From Antedon bifida (lineage: Eukaryota; Echinodermata; Crinoidea; Comatulida; Antedonidae): a stretch of DNA of 64,000 nt. Position 1 is the stretch's first letter. Every line of letters begins with the position of its first letter. The DNA lies in NCBI GenBank assembly GCA_963402885.1, contig OY727099.1, positions 2,172,501 to 2,236,500 of the forward strand, in the 5' to 3' direction. This document shows, one piece after another, positions 27,974 through 41,500 of the stretch. The notes under the pieces are model-generated. The model did no database searches, had not been told where the DNA came from, and saw nothing but the letters and a program-made list of their open reading frames with translations. The position numbers and the translations under genes were made by a program.

Positions 27974-30904
27974 TAATGTTTAGAAAAGGAGTTATTTTGC
28001 GAGTTATTCATTCTTTTGCAAGTTGTGTACTACACTGGGCTGGGATATTGAACAGTACGAAGGTATAAATAAAATAAGAACTACAGGGATCAACAACCAC
28101 TATCCAAAATCAACATTACATGTAGATTGTCCAACTTTTACTACCACCAACAAAACTAGATTATTAAATTTAATGAGCTCATTGTAGTACAAACTACTGT
28201 ACAATCGAATATTATTTTATTACTAGCCTATATTGAAAATAGTGAATGTTACTTTGAACTATGTACAGATACAGTACAGTGTCTTTTGTTAGTTATGTTG
28301 ATATCCGGTTGATTTTAGATTGCGATTTAGTAAATTTGTCAACCTATTATAAAATTATAAACCTATCAGTTTAATTATGTATGTAAATTGATACAACAGT
28401 ATAAAGTAAAGTGTATCTGGAAACGGCAGCACTGTAAGTACTAGATTATACTCTAGATTTGTGCCTGAAAATAAATAGAAATCCATCTAATGATTGTACA
28501 GGATTACCAATTAAAATACTTATTGCATTTGTACATAAAACGAGTACTGTACTGTGTATTCAACTCTCCCAATACAGACTCTCTGAAAACTGAAATGAAA
28601 ACTGGAAACTCTCTTAAAACCAGACTTTTCTAAAAATATAAAAACGAATTCAGAATAACAGATTTTCCCGAAAAACCAGACATATTAGGCCAGCACAAGT
28701 ATGGTTAATATAGTTCTGTATTGTATTTATGGTATTAAATAAAACAATTTTCATTTATTGGACCAGCCATCCTATAATTTCGTAAAAAGTACTACAGTAC
28801 TTCCTAGCGAGATCACTGTTGACCGAATACAATTTCTGACTATTTCTCTTTTTTTTCTTCTTTGCAATAATTTAAGGCTTCATTTTGTAACTATTTCCCA
28901 GTATGCAACAGTACAAACTGATTTGTGTTTGTACACAGCAGGCTTGGGAAGAAAATATCACAGGCTCATATCAATGCATAAGATCTGCAATTTAAACATA
29001 CTATTCTAGAACATTAAATTGGGCTAGAAAAGTATGATGAATAAAATGATATAATAAAATAATGGCAAATTAAAAGTACAGTATTAAGACAAAAATAAAT
29101 TTATTTTTTAATTTGAGGCTGCTTGCTAGATAAACATAACCTGTATACTGTACTTAACATCAACGCACACTTTGAAGTTATAATAAAAACCAAAAAGTGG
29201 TAATTTAATGTTAGTATCAGTTTTGTTAGCAGTTAGTGCAGGGAGGTATACAAATAATAATATACCTCCCTGGTTAGTGATTCTATTCCAATGAGGTACA
29301 TATCTTGATCATTAAAAATGTAAATAGTGTACAATAAATGTAATATATTTTAAGCTATTGAAATATAAGGTAAACACTAAAGGTCTGTCATTAGATCATT
29401 AAGCATTAACATCAGATCCTACAATTGAAAAACACTTAATGCCATACATTATAATGTCATCAAACAAAATCACTATACACCAATGGAATTTGATGATGAA
29501 CATGCTATGGAGTATCCACTGCCATCCAGGCACAGACCGTTGAATTTCATCTCGTAATTAATGAGTTTCTCCAATTCATGTAACTGGATCTCCCTGCATA
29601 CAGTTTCATGTAAATAAATTGCAAAATCTGATCTAACCTAGATAAATATTTGATTGATTGTTTACATGCGAGATGTATACAGGACCATGGCTAAACAGCA
29701 ATTAACGTATGTTATCATATATGGGCATTAAACTCACCAAATTGGCACTGACGTCTTTCTTTCTATTCACACAAAAATAAACAGTTTACCAATCGTAAAG
29801 ACCATTATGTGTAGTCAAAATATTTCTGTTATTCATACATTGTAATTCTCGACATTACCTACCGGTATATTGTTACATGATATTTTATTCTTTTTTTAAA
29901 CTATTTTTTATGCACATTTTGAACAGGTGCTTACTTTACTCATAAATGTTTGTGATGGGGAGGAAAATCTGATATGGTTTGGCAAAACATAAGTGACTTT
30001 GTTTACTAAAACCTTCGATATTTAGATGAATGTATTTAATGTCCAAACTTTATCTGTATTACTACTTTCCATTTAAAATACTTAAAAATTGAAATTTTTG
30101 AAAATTATCGATGTGTTCTAAACATTTGTTTTATTCATTTGTGCAATAAATGATCTAAAAACAAAATAATGAAAATATAATAGCACCTAAACTTCAGTTT
30201 AAACTTCATCTGATCAATGAATGCAATTTAAATAAATTATTACAGGAAAAACACATAATGTAAAACCATCCTGTATCTGCTGTTTATAATCAAGCATTTG
30301 CCATGTACTGGTAGGAAGGGATCACCATCCTTAAAAACCCCAAAAAAGGTTGTTTAGTGGTCTCTCGCTGCACTTGAGCCGCCTGCTACTACTCATTATT
30401 AATGACATTTATGAAAACAATATTAATGTATGTTTTTATATTATTTAAAAACCTAAAATAAATGAAAAAATAATAAATTGTTATAAAAAAGGCACATGAT
30501 AAAATAATATGTAATAATATGTTTATTCGGAAATCAACATAGGTCTATAGGTAAGTGAATAAGTGAATTCTAAATAAACCTCACTCAGTATACGTCTTGG
30601 TCTAATGAAGCACCAGTACTGCAGTTGCAGGGCCTGACCTAACTCATTCATCAGCCACATAGGTCTACCTAGCTAGGCCTACTGCCACTAACCTAGGCCT
30701 ACTGCCAAACAGAGAAGGGCATGATTTTGTAGTTTGCTTAGCAGCAGTATGCAATCCGTTTTGAACAGAAAAACAACACCAGTGTGTAGTTATCATGGAT
30801 CTTTATTTAAAGAAAATATATATTTACCTGAAATTTGTGAACCATAATCCAATATGAAGATATTCAAAATTATTTACTGTGAAGGCCCAGCAGTAGGTTC
30901 TCAC

Positions 30905-31000
30905 CTTTCCGCAAAACCGTACCTTATGACCTGTGGTCCGACGAGAAATCGTCCAATCACTTTACGATTGGTTCCCACAAAGCCCGCCCTCTCAAAACAA
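30905..31000 (-). promoter_or_regulatory. Candidate promoter and untranslated first exon of the NDR kinase gene
   Basis: This is a GC-richer island in AT-rich DNA. On the minus strand it shows a GC box (GGGCGGGC, 30982-30989), a CCAAT box (complement of ATTGG near 30968) and a second CCAAT on the plus strand near 30953. About 50 bp on comes GCGGAAAG followed by GTGAGAAC, a good splice donor at 30904. The order fits a TATA-less housekeeping promoter firing leftwards into the kinase gene, whose start-codon exon has an upstream acceptor. The link to the kinase is an inference. Confidence 0.45.
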
Positions 31001-32545
31001 ACACTTGTTGTGGTTAATGCTCGTTAAATTGTGCAAATAATCATTTTTGTTGACACGTTATCCGTTATGTAATTAAAATCAAATTTCCATATCTTAATAT
31101 ACTTTTAAAAACGTGATTTTGTTTTTCAAAAGTAACCATATTCGTTGATCACATAAAAGCATAAAAAACGAAAAATATAAAACAATGTAATATTTGTAGT
31201 GATAAAGTGATGTACAAACATGACGCAAAAATATGGTAATACGTTGGGAATCGTAATCATTTTTTTTATTATATTCATTATTAACCATATCACAAACTAT
31301 TATTAATTTAATCATCATTATTTTCATCCCTGGTTTTCATCACTATGCCTATACCATCATCAATAATATTTTTAAAATTATAGTTTTAACATTTATCAAT
31401 ATCAACAACATTGTTTTGGCTATCATTTTATTATGTTCATACAGATTGAAACTACTAATTCAGTAATTGATTAATTGAAACTTTATTTTTTTCAATTTCT
31501 ACTCTACAGACTATACAAATGTTAATACGCACATTAACATTGAATATAAAAACAATGAATTTTCATGAATAAAAAGTTGCAAAGATTGTTTATTTATTTA
31601 TTTCGGTATGAAAAAAAAAAATCAGCAACTAATGGCTGAATTTGATTGCTTTACATATTATTAATATTTATTATTGTAAGTCTGAAATTGAAATATATAC
31701 AGTAAATATAGCATAAATACATTGAAAGAATAATAATAATTCATTATCATTTATCACACTCGATTCAGGAACATTTTCCTGTAATTTCCTGACATTTTAA
31801 ATCTGTGACCACAAACCCACAACCAAAAATCTATAGGCTACAGGGACATTGGTTTTATTGCAATTATTTTATAGATTGGAATGCTTAAAGTCGAAAAACA
31901 TATTAATTAAATATGTTTAAAATCCATAAAAATACAAATACATATATATATAATATACAAATAATAATAATAAATGCATATACTGTATTTAAGCATTTTA
32001 ATATAGACGATTGTCACATGATATTGCTTTTTAAAACTAACCTTTATAAAGACCAGTAAAAAAAATATAATAAATAACTAAAATCCCAAGTGTGTACTGT
32101 TATATTTAATTGTCAAAAAAACCCTTAATGTAAAATACTATGCATGCTTTTTAGCAGAAAATGTACAATAAGAGTAGCTAGGATTGGAATAAATCAAAGA
32201 CAATGTTGGCACTGGGGTCAGCAAACATCACAATAGATTTCTTTTTTTGTTTCTCTTTATCAGTTGTGTCTCTTTTTGTTTTTTGTATAGTTTTTTAATC
32301 ATACTGTACTGATAACTGTACTGTACTATAAATGATAACTTGTGTAAATAGTTTTATAGTAAGTAACGGCCTTGTGAAAAACACCAATCTGGTGATTCAA
32401 GTACTGCATCCGTTTTTAAATAAAGTTGTTATAGTGACACTTGGAGTGAAGTACATTTAGCACATACAGTTTTTTGGCTTATTTTCAATAAAAAATACTA
32501 CTTTCTCCATCCTTACGATAAACAGCAAAGTAAAGTCGATTGCTG

Positions 32546-35500
32546 TTATAAACACACTGTAGTTGGCGGTGCGAAGTAAAACATAGATATAAGAATTGCG
32601 TACACTATCAGCAGAACAGATCCTACAGAATAAAAAAGAGCTAAACATAGTTATTGACGAAATCAGAAGAATATTGCACTTCTAGATTCTCAAAATGATG
32701 ATTTTAAATGTACACTAAGTGATGAGAAAGCTATGCTAAGCGAACGAGCGAGTGAGTGGCAGAGCGGTTAAGTGAAACCGTAACTAAGTAGCCATAACAT
32801 AGGCAAGGGTTCGAGACTCACTCGCTCCACATCTAGCTCTTGTGCACTCTAAAGAACCTAGTACATCTTTCGAGACAAGTAGGGGGGTTACCCCGGAGTA
32901 TTAGTACAATACATCACAACCACTGATCATAACTGGGAGACCATGTCTTGATTGAAAAGGTCACCCAGTATAAATAAATAATAAAAAAACAAACTACTTA
33001 CCTTGGAAATAGTCTGACTTGCCATCAATAAAAGTGTAATTCATGATAACTACACTTAATACCACGGACCATAGATGAATGTCATTAAAAACAAGTAAAA
33101 AACTCATGTCTTTCTGTAAAAGATAATATTAACACAATGACAATGTCAGTACCATATTTCCAAAATATCTTGTACACATCAGGCCTAGGCCCTACACCAA
33201 TTTTTCATAGAAGCAACATTTTTTTTAAATTTATCTTATCTAGCTCTGTCTACACTATCAAACTAGTTTGTGTGTCCAAATATGGTAGTGATATGCCCAA
33301 ATACGGTAGTGATACTTTATGGTTACTGCTACTAGGTTTTGGAAGAATGTACTTACTATACTATTTGAAAGGACCAGAATGGGTATCTGAAGAAGACACA
33401 CTTGGACAGCAACTGAACTACCAATCTCAATGCTAGCATAAAAAAAAAGAAGTTAATTAAAAATTATAATAAAGAACTAAAGCGTGGTTCCCACTAGAGA
33501 CGCAACGCAAGGATGTAAGCGCAAGGCAAGCGAGTTGACCAATAAAAAGCCACTGTTAAATAATCCATTGCTTGTGATTGGTCAAATCACTTACATTGCA
33601 TTACGTACATTGCGTCGCTAGTGGGAACCAAGCTTAAATTTTACTTAGAATCTGATAACAGCAGTGGCATCCTCTAAAGATTTAAGCTGTAATTAGATAC
33701 AGTAGATATTGGGTTTCAACAGCTTAAAGTGTAGCTCCGTGTTTAAAATTTATATTGTTTGTTTGAATATAAAAACAAAATAATAACTTAACTTATTTTC
33801 TACAGCAGTGAAGCAGTCTTTGGAAGGTCACCTTATAAATTAATGATGATGTGAAATTTTATCTTTCATAATAAACAATATAAATTTTAACCCAGAGCTA
33901 CCCTTTAGGATTAACAGCCCCAATTTTCTGGGTATTTACGTGTGCAGTATATAATAGAATGAAATAATACAGCATATATTCTTACTGTACCTCATATTAA
34001 TATTATTTTGACGAGCGAACTGAACACCATTGAGTATTTCAGGTAAACTTGGGGCAAGAGCGAGAATTGTTCCACCCAGAAAAAGCTGAAAAAGATAAAA
34101 TTTGATTATATTATATTTTCATAAACATCATTTAAAAACCATTTAGTCGACCATTTAGCCTGCCCTCTCCAGGACTAAAAAAATCGATCAAAATCTGTCT
34201 CGATTTAGTCGGGATTGGCCTGAATTAGTCGGCGATTTAGTTGAAGTTCGGTTTATGAATTAAAATGACGCCATTTTTAAAGTTTTAGCTCGAACTACGA
34301 CTAAAGTCCGGTTTAAGAATACGGGCGTTAAGCTATCTACACTATCAAACTTTATGTGACAAAAAATGTGATGTGCCCATATTTGGACATATCACTACCA
34401 TATTAGGGCACATCACAAGTTTGGTAGTATAGACAGAGCTTTAGTTTATCTATCCTGTAATTACCAAGCTACTACCTGTTGGAAAAAGAAAATGAAATAA
34501 ATAAACAGACATATGCATTTTGAAAATAAGATTAATATTGGTTTTAAAGTCATGCATAACAAACTCTTGAGTCTATTTTCTGATAACTTACCTCCGACAA
34601 TCCTGTAGAGCGGAGTAGAGGGTCGATGTTATCAGCCACTAAGTCAGCACATAACGACATACAGGTGACAGCTATTAATAATATTATACAACTCTTTAAC
34701 CTACCCCATAACACAATGGGCTTGTGGTGACCAGAACCTGCAAAAATAAAACAATATTATATGAAATCAAATTATGAAAACAAATTTGAAGAGTAGGTGC
34801 TGTGAAGGGTAGGTGCTGTGAAGGGTAGGTGCTGTGAAGAGTAGGTGCTGTGAAGAGTAGGTGCTGTGAAGAGTAGGTGCTGTGAAGGGTAGGTGCTGTG
34901 AAGAGTAGGTGCTGTGAAGAGTAGGTGCTGTGAAGGGTAGGTGCTGTGAAGAGTAGGTGCTGTGAAGAGTAGGTGCTGTGAAGAGTAGGTGCTGTGAAGA
35001 GTAGGTGCTGTGAAGGGTAGGTGCTGTGAAGAGTAGGTGCTGTGAAGGGTAGGTGCTGTGAAGAGTAGGTGCTGTGAAGGGTAGGTGCTGTGAAGAGTAG
35101 GTGCTGTGAAGGGTAGGTGCTGTGAAGAGTAGGTGCTGTGAAGGGTAGGTGCTGTGAAGAGTAGGTGCTGTGAAGGGTAGGTGCTGTGAAGAGTAGGTGC
35201 TGTGAAGAGTAGGTGCTGTGAAGAGTAGGTGCTGTGAAGAGTAGGTGCTGTGAAGGGTAGGTGCTGTGAAGAGTAGGTGCTGTGAAGAGTAGGTGCTGTG
35301 AAGGGTAGGTGCTGTGAAGGGTAGGTGCTGTGAAGAGTAGGTGCTGTGAAGGGTAGGTGCTGTGTCCTACTCAATCTTACCAATGACCAAACTATGTCAT
35401 GTTAATTCATTGTGTGCCTGCAGGGATATTGACATGACCTATTTAGGTTGTCTTATATCGAAAAGAAATTCTGCATAGTTCACCCATTTTAAATCAAGAG

Positions 35501-38500
35501 TAATATTGTTCTGGAAGCATTATATCAGTTAACTGACCAACATGTTTAGTTTCAAATCTGATTCTGAAATGTCCTTGATTTTTCTCTAGTTTTTCATGCA
35601 CAAAACTAGAGAGATCAAATGACATTTTACTAACCCTTTGTCTCACTATGAGGCGATTCAAAAATAAAAGTGTGTGTTTTTAGCGTATACACCAATCCAA
35701 TGAAGTAGGCTAAGGGTAACAAAACAGTGCAGGTATAGACAAGTGGCGTCAGTTTGTCATCTTTAAATGTATCACTGTGATTTGATCCACGCTAAACGAA
35801 GAAGAATAAAACAAAAAAAATCTTACCGGAAGTTTGTTATTTGTTTGTGTAGAAGATCATAGAATACTTTTTTAGACTAGTGGGTGCTGTTTTGCTATTT
35901 ATATGTGCAGAGATGTAACGCAGGAGGCAAAGGCCCCTGGTTTAGCACCAGCATTGGAGCCCTCCAATGCTGGGTAGTTTCAGGGCTGCTCATGCTCTGG
36001 GGCCCCTTAAGATCTTAGACCCCTCATTATCTGGGGCCCGTGGGTTTAGGGTAGTGAGTGTTCATAGTTGAAATCGGTAAAATTCAGTTCCTAAATTTCC
36101 AATAATTTATTGAAAAACCCTCCAAAAACATTGAATACATTGTAGTGGAGAGACGATGCAGAGATTGTTTCTGACGCTTAATGGATTACAAATCTGGTGA
36201 ACATACCACAGAGAAGAAACAATCAGAACATTGGATGTCATCATTATCATCAATTGTTGAAGGGGTAATATTACATCGCTGTAAAATAGAAAAAATATAC
36301 ACACATTAGTCTGTACATTGGTAAAAATATACAAACCAACTACCTGTTTTACTGAAAAATGGGCAACATTTGTTTTTCTGATAACACTGGTTGCTAGTTT
36401 TCATTGATTTAAAGATAGGACCCCTTTAGCAATGGGCTTAGCATGTAGTATAGTTAAAATTCCTACTAAAATTGTGCGATAAATCGTGACATTTTTACAT
36501 GGGGCGGGCTAGGACTTAAACTACTAAATTCACCTCATCGTTTCCAAAATTTGTACTACCAAATCCTCTGAAATATACAGTACCTCATAAATGCTACACC
36601 TCCCCATATTTTCCCACCCTTGTGCTACCAGGCCCACGAAAATATAACTCGTAAATGCGGCACCTCCCTGTATGGCAATATGTAAGAGTGAACCCCAGGG
36701 TACCAGGTTTATCAAAATTAAATAGATAGTTTACTTACAGAACAGTTTATGACTGCAAATGTTTTTGTGAAGATAGTTGGAGTAAACGCTCCAGCTACTG
36801 AGATGAACAGTAGAGAAGACCCTACGCCAGCTGAGTGCATGTTGAACCTCTGCTCACTGTGCATTACTCCACCTACAACCATTGATATTCCCTGATTGAG
36901 AGAGAATAAAGCTCTGTCTATATTATCAAACTTCATGTGACAAAAAAAATGTGATGTGCCCATACAGTATATGGACATTTCACTACCATATTTGTGCACA
37001 TCACACTTTTTTTGTCACATAAAGTTTGATAGTATAGACAGAGCTTAAGATCCTGAATATGTTTTCATTTTCATGTTAAAAGACTTCAAAATTGTACTTT
37101 AACTCTGAAAAACATGTTATGAATAATGGAGGAACTCCCTTCATAGTTTTAAGAATAGAATTCATGAAAGTTGTAATAGTCTGATTCAAACCATAGTTAA
37201 CGTACTTCCACAATCCAACCTACATCAGCGTTGGTGCAAATTGATATTTTAGGTTGTTTTTGTGGAAGATGCTATTGTTAATATCTGGTAAAAAATGTAA
37301 AATGATGTTTTATATATGGATGTACTATCAGAAATAAAGGAAATGAATGAATGAAAACCAAATTCAGAAAAGGGTGCCAATTATGACAATATGTTGATAT
37401 AAAGTTTGCGAACTATTGCGTTTCTCAATGTTTTGATCAATATGGCTCGATCTTCCTTATAGGTATTGATTTAAGCCATGCGAACTTTCAAACAATAGTA
37501 CGACAATACTATTCATTTCATGTTTGCAGTTGGTCTATTGTATTCCAATTAACTAAGTACTGTTAACCTAATTACTGGAGAAGATACTTACAGGAATCAA
37601 CAACATAGTAGCTAGCAGTGTCCCTGTCAGAGCAGACCTCACCAAATCCACATAACAGATGTCTATCTCATCGCTGGTCTGATTGGCTTTTAACAACGTT
37701 GATATGTACAGGGTTATTTCAACTATTGAACCAAAAGTAGCATTTAAAACAGCTCCTACTGCATGGCTGCTTTGTGCTGATATGCTGTGATAAAAAACAA
37801 ACACTATAAGTAATGACAAATCCATCTCGAAAATAAGCTCACTCAAAATAAATTAGGAATCAAGGGTTTGTATGGTGACTCTGATTAAACCTCTATTTTA
37901 TTTCAATAAGAATTCCACTGTAATATACAGCGTAGATTTATGCTCACATGGCTGCTCATACTATGGTAGTCATTGTCAGGCAGTATGGATGCTGAATGCA
38001 GCACTTAATATGTATACTTATATACTAAATAAATTTATTGTTTGATAAAGTTATAACAGTAGTTATTACAACCACTAAGTGTGATTTTAATGTGAAGGAC
38101 CATTACCACCACCACATAAACAACCAATACCACTTCCATCATTCACCATCAACACCATCACTACATACAACCAATACCACTTCCATCATTCACCATCAAC
38201 ACATACAATCAAGACCACTCACCACAACCATGTCTGTAGTAACATCATCATCCCCATTCAAAAACCACTAACAACTACACATTTACCATCACTAAAAACG
38301 CCAATTCTCAACAACACCACTAACCTTGTGATGGCCATCCCTATGAGGTATGACATTGGAAAGATACTAATCAAAGACAATATAAATTCCTGCAAAAGAT
38401 AAAAACATTAATTAAAATGTTAACAAATTATTATATAAATTATATTTTTACTTGAATGGAGTTATGTAACTGTTGTTACAAATTAACATTTGAGCATACG

Positions 38501-41500
38501 GTTATTAGTTGAGTTGTGTTCAAATTAAGTCAGTTTATTTCAAAGGATACTACTATTTTATACGTTATTTCCATCAACATCCTGGTACATCAACGTCCTG
38601 GATTGTGTAAAATTCAACGAGCATAGAGTTTATATTGTGTATTTTTTTTCTCTGTGCATTCTTTTTTTTTTAAATTCTGGATCTGACACAAGCATTTGCT
38701 TTATTGGTGACGCCTCCATTTGGGAAATAATTTACAATTTTGACAATAAAGTTATCTTGTATCTTGAAATAAATGTTAATTTTGATTTGATTGATTGATC
38801 TGTTGCCAAGTTTAATGTAAAGAAACCTACCTTGGTGAAACCCATTAAAACTGTTATCTACACAATATTTCCTACCACAGACTAGGTTTCTATTCCAACA
38901 GATAGGTAATAGAAAGCAGATTTAAGATGTCTATCTTTAAAAGCAAATACAGAATAAATAGGTAGGACTTACCATGATTGGCGAAATATAATAATTGTGA
39001 GGGTCCAAATAACCTAAAACAATGGCTGCCAATACTATTGGTAACATGTCTATAGTCAAATTAAGGATACATTTTGTAAATATACTTAAACATTAATACA
39101 CTCTAATGCATGGCTCTGAAAAAAATATGTCCTAAAGAATAAGTTCATTATTGTATGTGTATACACACTGTATGTCCTTTTTAAAAGATGATGCACTGAA
39201 AGTAAAGTATCTTGGTCCGAACCCGCACCTCTCACATGCTAGTCCGATAATCTCCTTATCTTTACGCCATACTGCTCTATCTAGTCCTGGTTCTAAAGAT
39301 CTGTCTACACTATCAAACTAGTTTGACAAAAAAAGTGTGATGTGGCCAAATATGGTAGTGATATGCTTAAATATGGTAGTGATATGACATCACCATGTCC
39401 ATATATGTTTGATAGTATAGACAGAGCTTTAGAGAAATTCCCTTTCCCTCTTTAGTCCAGAGGCTAATCATTTTAAAAGGATACTGACTATAACAATGTT
39501 TATACCATCAATTGTAAACTTATAATAGTAAACATTTACAGCCTGGTATGAACACATAATAACCTCTCTTGGCTTGGAATGAGATCGCATCCACTAATAT
39601 GAAAATGAATATTATTTAAACAATTAGTTGACTTTATATACATTATTAAAGTTGAATAATAGCCATTGATAACGAGAAAACAAAGATATTTGACCAATGG
39701 CTTTTGGAACTTGTGTCCCAGAGTTGATGGTCAATCTCAATATGAACAGTCAATTTTAATTTTGACCGTTTGTTGCCTCCGCCCACTCTCAGCAATTTGA
39801 ATGATTCTTATAATAAAAGATGTACAGTATTGCACCCCCCTATCACCATAAAAATGAAAAATAAAAATAAATAAAATCAAACTTTGAATTGGCCTGCCAT
39901 TTTGAAGCTTTAATGAAGTTATTTAAAACGTTGCTTTAAATATATTTATACAGTATATATATATATATATGAAACTAAGGATTTTGCTTGTAAAAAAAGA
40001 CAAAATAAATATTTAAATTTAACAGAAACCAATTGTCTTCCAAAATTTCCCTATATTTTTCTTTAAATTTATCAGGTAAATAATTTGTTTTTTAAACTCA
40101 GATTTATTTAAATTTGTTAATAATAAATGGACAGAATTTAGTACTTACATAATTTGATGACTTGATGCTTAGTTTATTTGGGGGTAGTAATAAAATATGC
40201 TTTAACATTATCACGTTCATCTGTTAAAGTAATGAATACATTTCTATATCTTTACTACATGATTGAAACATAGAGGAAACAGATTTTTTATTCCTCAGTA
40301 ATTAAAGTATTCATAAATGTATGATTCATTTATAAGAAGTTTCATTTCTCTTTCATGGAACAAATAAATAAGTTTCTATTAAATTAGTTACAAACAGTGA
40401 AAGTACTGCTTTTCTTCTGTAGTTTAGTCCTAGAAAAACCATTCACTGTATTATAAGAGAGTTGTGCAGTTTTGTATTTGCTAGTATTATATAACCAAAT
40501 GTATGATATCTTAAAATAGATTTTAATAGTTTTACACCAAACCAATAAATAAAAATAAAACACTTCATATTTGGTGGGGGTATGATGGTCAGAGAAGACC
40601 AGAACCAAACATTTTTTGATATAGAATGAAAATATATGCTTGTTTGTAGGAACTACTGTATGTTTGGTATATAGAGTAGGCCTATGCTTAACTCAAATTA
40701 TCATTGGGAAATAGTATTTAAGGGACTAGTGGTTTTGGACTATAGTAAGTGTGATTTAAAATTATTAATATTTTAGTACATCTTAACACTATTGGTATCT
40801 ATAAATATGTCACAATGTAAATATGCTTCATTCTTGAAGATGAACAAACACATTTTGAAATATAGAATCATAATGGCTTGCTTCACTTTTTTTCGGAGCT
40901 GGTTTTATATTATCATAGTACAAATACTGTGTGACCAAACAGATAATAGAGTGTTTCAACCTACTTTTGATACAGGTATGAATATTACAAAAAAGCCAGA
41001 TACAAGAATAGTAATTGTATGGACTAGTGACATAAGTGGTAGTCCAAACACAGCCCACACAAAGAACGATGGCTTCTGTAAATAAAAGAAATTTTAAAAT
41101 TTAAAATATTGTGTAGGTTTTTTGTGTGTTTATTGCATATAGCAATTTGAGGGACAGATTACATTTTAACAAATAGGAAATATACCAAATTGTATGGCTG
41201 GAATTATCAATCTTTTCGCTTAAGTCAAGATTGTTAAGAAGTGCTTAAGTGAAAAACTCTTTATGAAACAAGTTCTTTAAAAAAAAACCCTACAAATAAT
41301 TTGTTTAAAACTAACTTTTAAGGAAAATAATTGGCTCAAATCATAGATAAAATGATTTTTTTTGATTAATACATCTACCCCAGTATACAGTAACTCCTAA
41401 AGGAATATTTCTATCGGTTTGATAAGATATACTGCATGTTTATGACCTGTGTACATATATTGCACATTAAAGAACTTGGTACAATATTCAAAAAAGAGTA

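Larger units (their letters stand above)
20911..30904 (-). other. Putative first intron of the NDR kinase gene
   Basis: The start-codon exon is preceded on the minus strand by TATTATTCTCTTCATAG, a good acceptor ending at 20911, so an upstream untranslated exon is expected. The next plausible exon with a donor is at 30905. The stretch of about 10 kb between contains repeats (MITEs at 24547, 24961 and 27805; simple repeats at 22385-22510; a purine-rich tract at 23425-23560; a 66-bp duplication at 27145) and no coding sequence that I can support. Confidence 0.4.

Noticed and set aside
32745-32830. Possible functional tRNA-Ser
   Set aside because: A and B boxes and the acceptor pairing are good, but it is followed directly by the repeated SINE body and tail, and the variable and anticodon regions are not a normal tRNA.
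34135-34328. Possible further MITE with ATTTAGTCG words ending GGTTTAAGAATACGGGCG
   Set aside because: The two ends do not match as inverted repeats well enough to define an element, and no second copy is present here.
34772-35383. 203-codon minus-strand frame with a 16-residue repeat
   Set aside because: It is produced by a stop-free 16-bp minisatellite in an exchanger intron, and it stops at 34772 before reaching the next exon.
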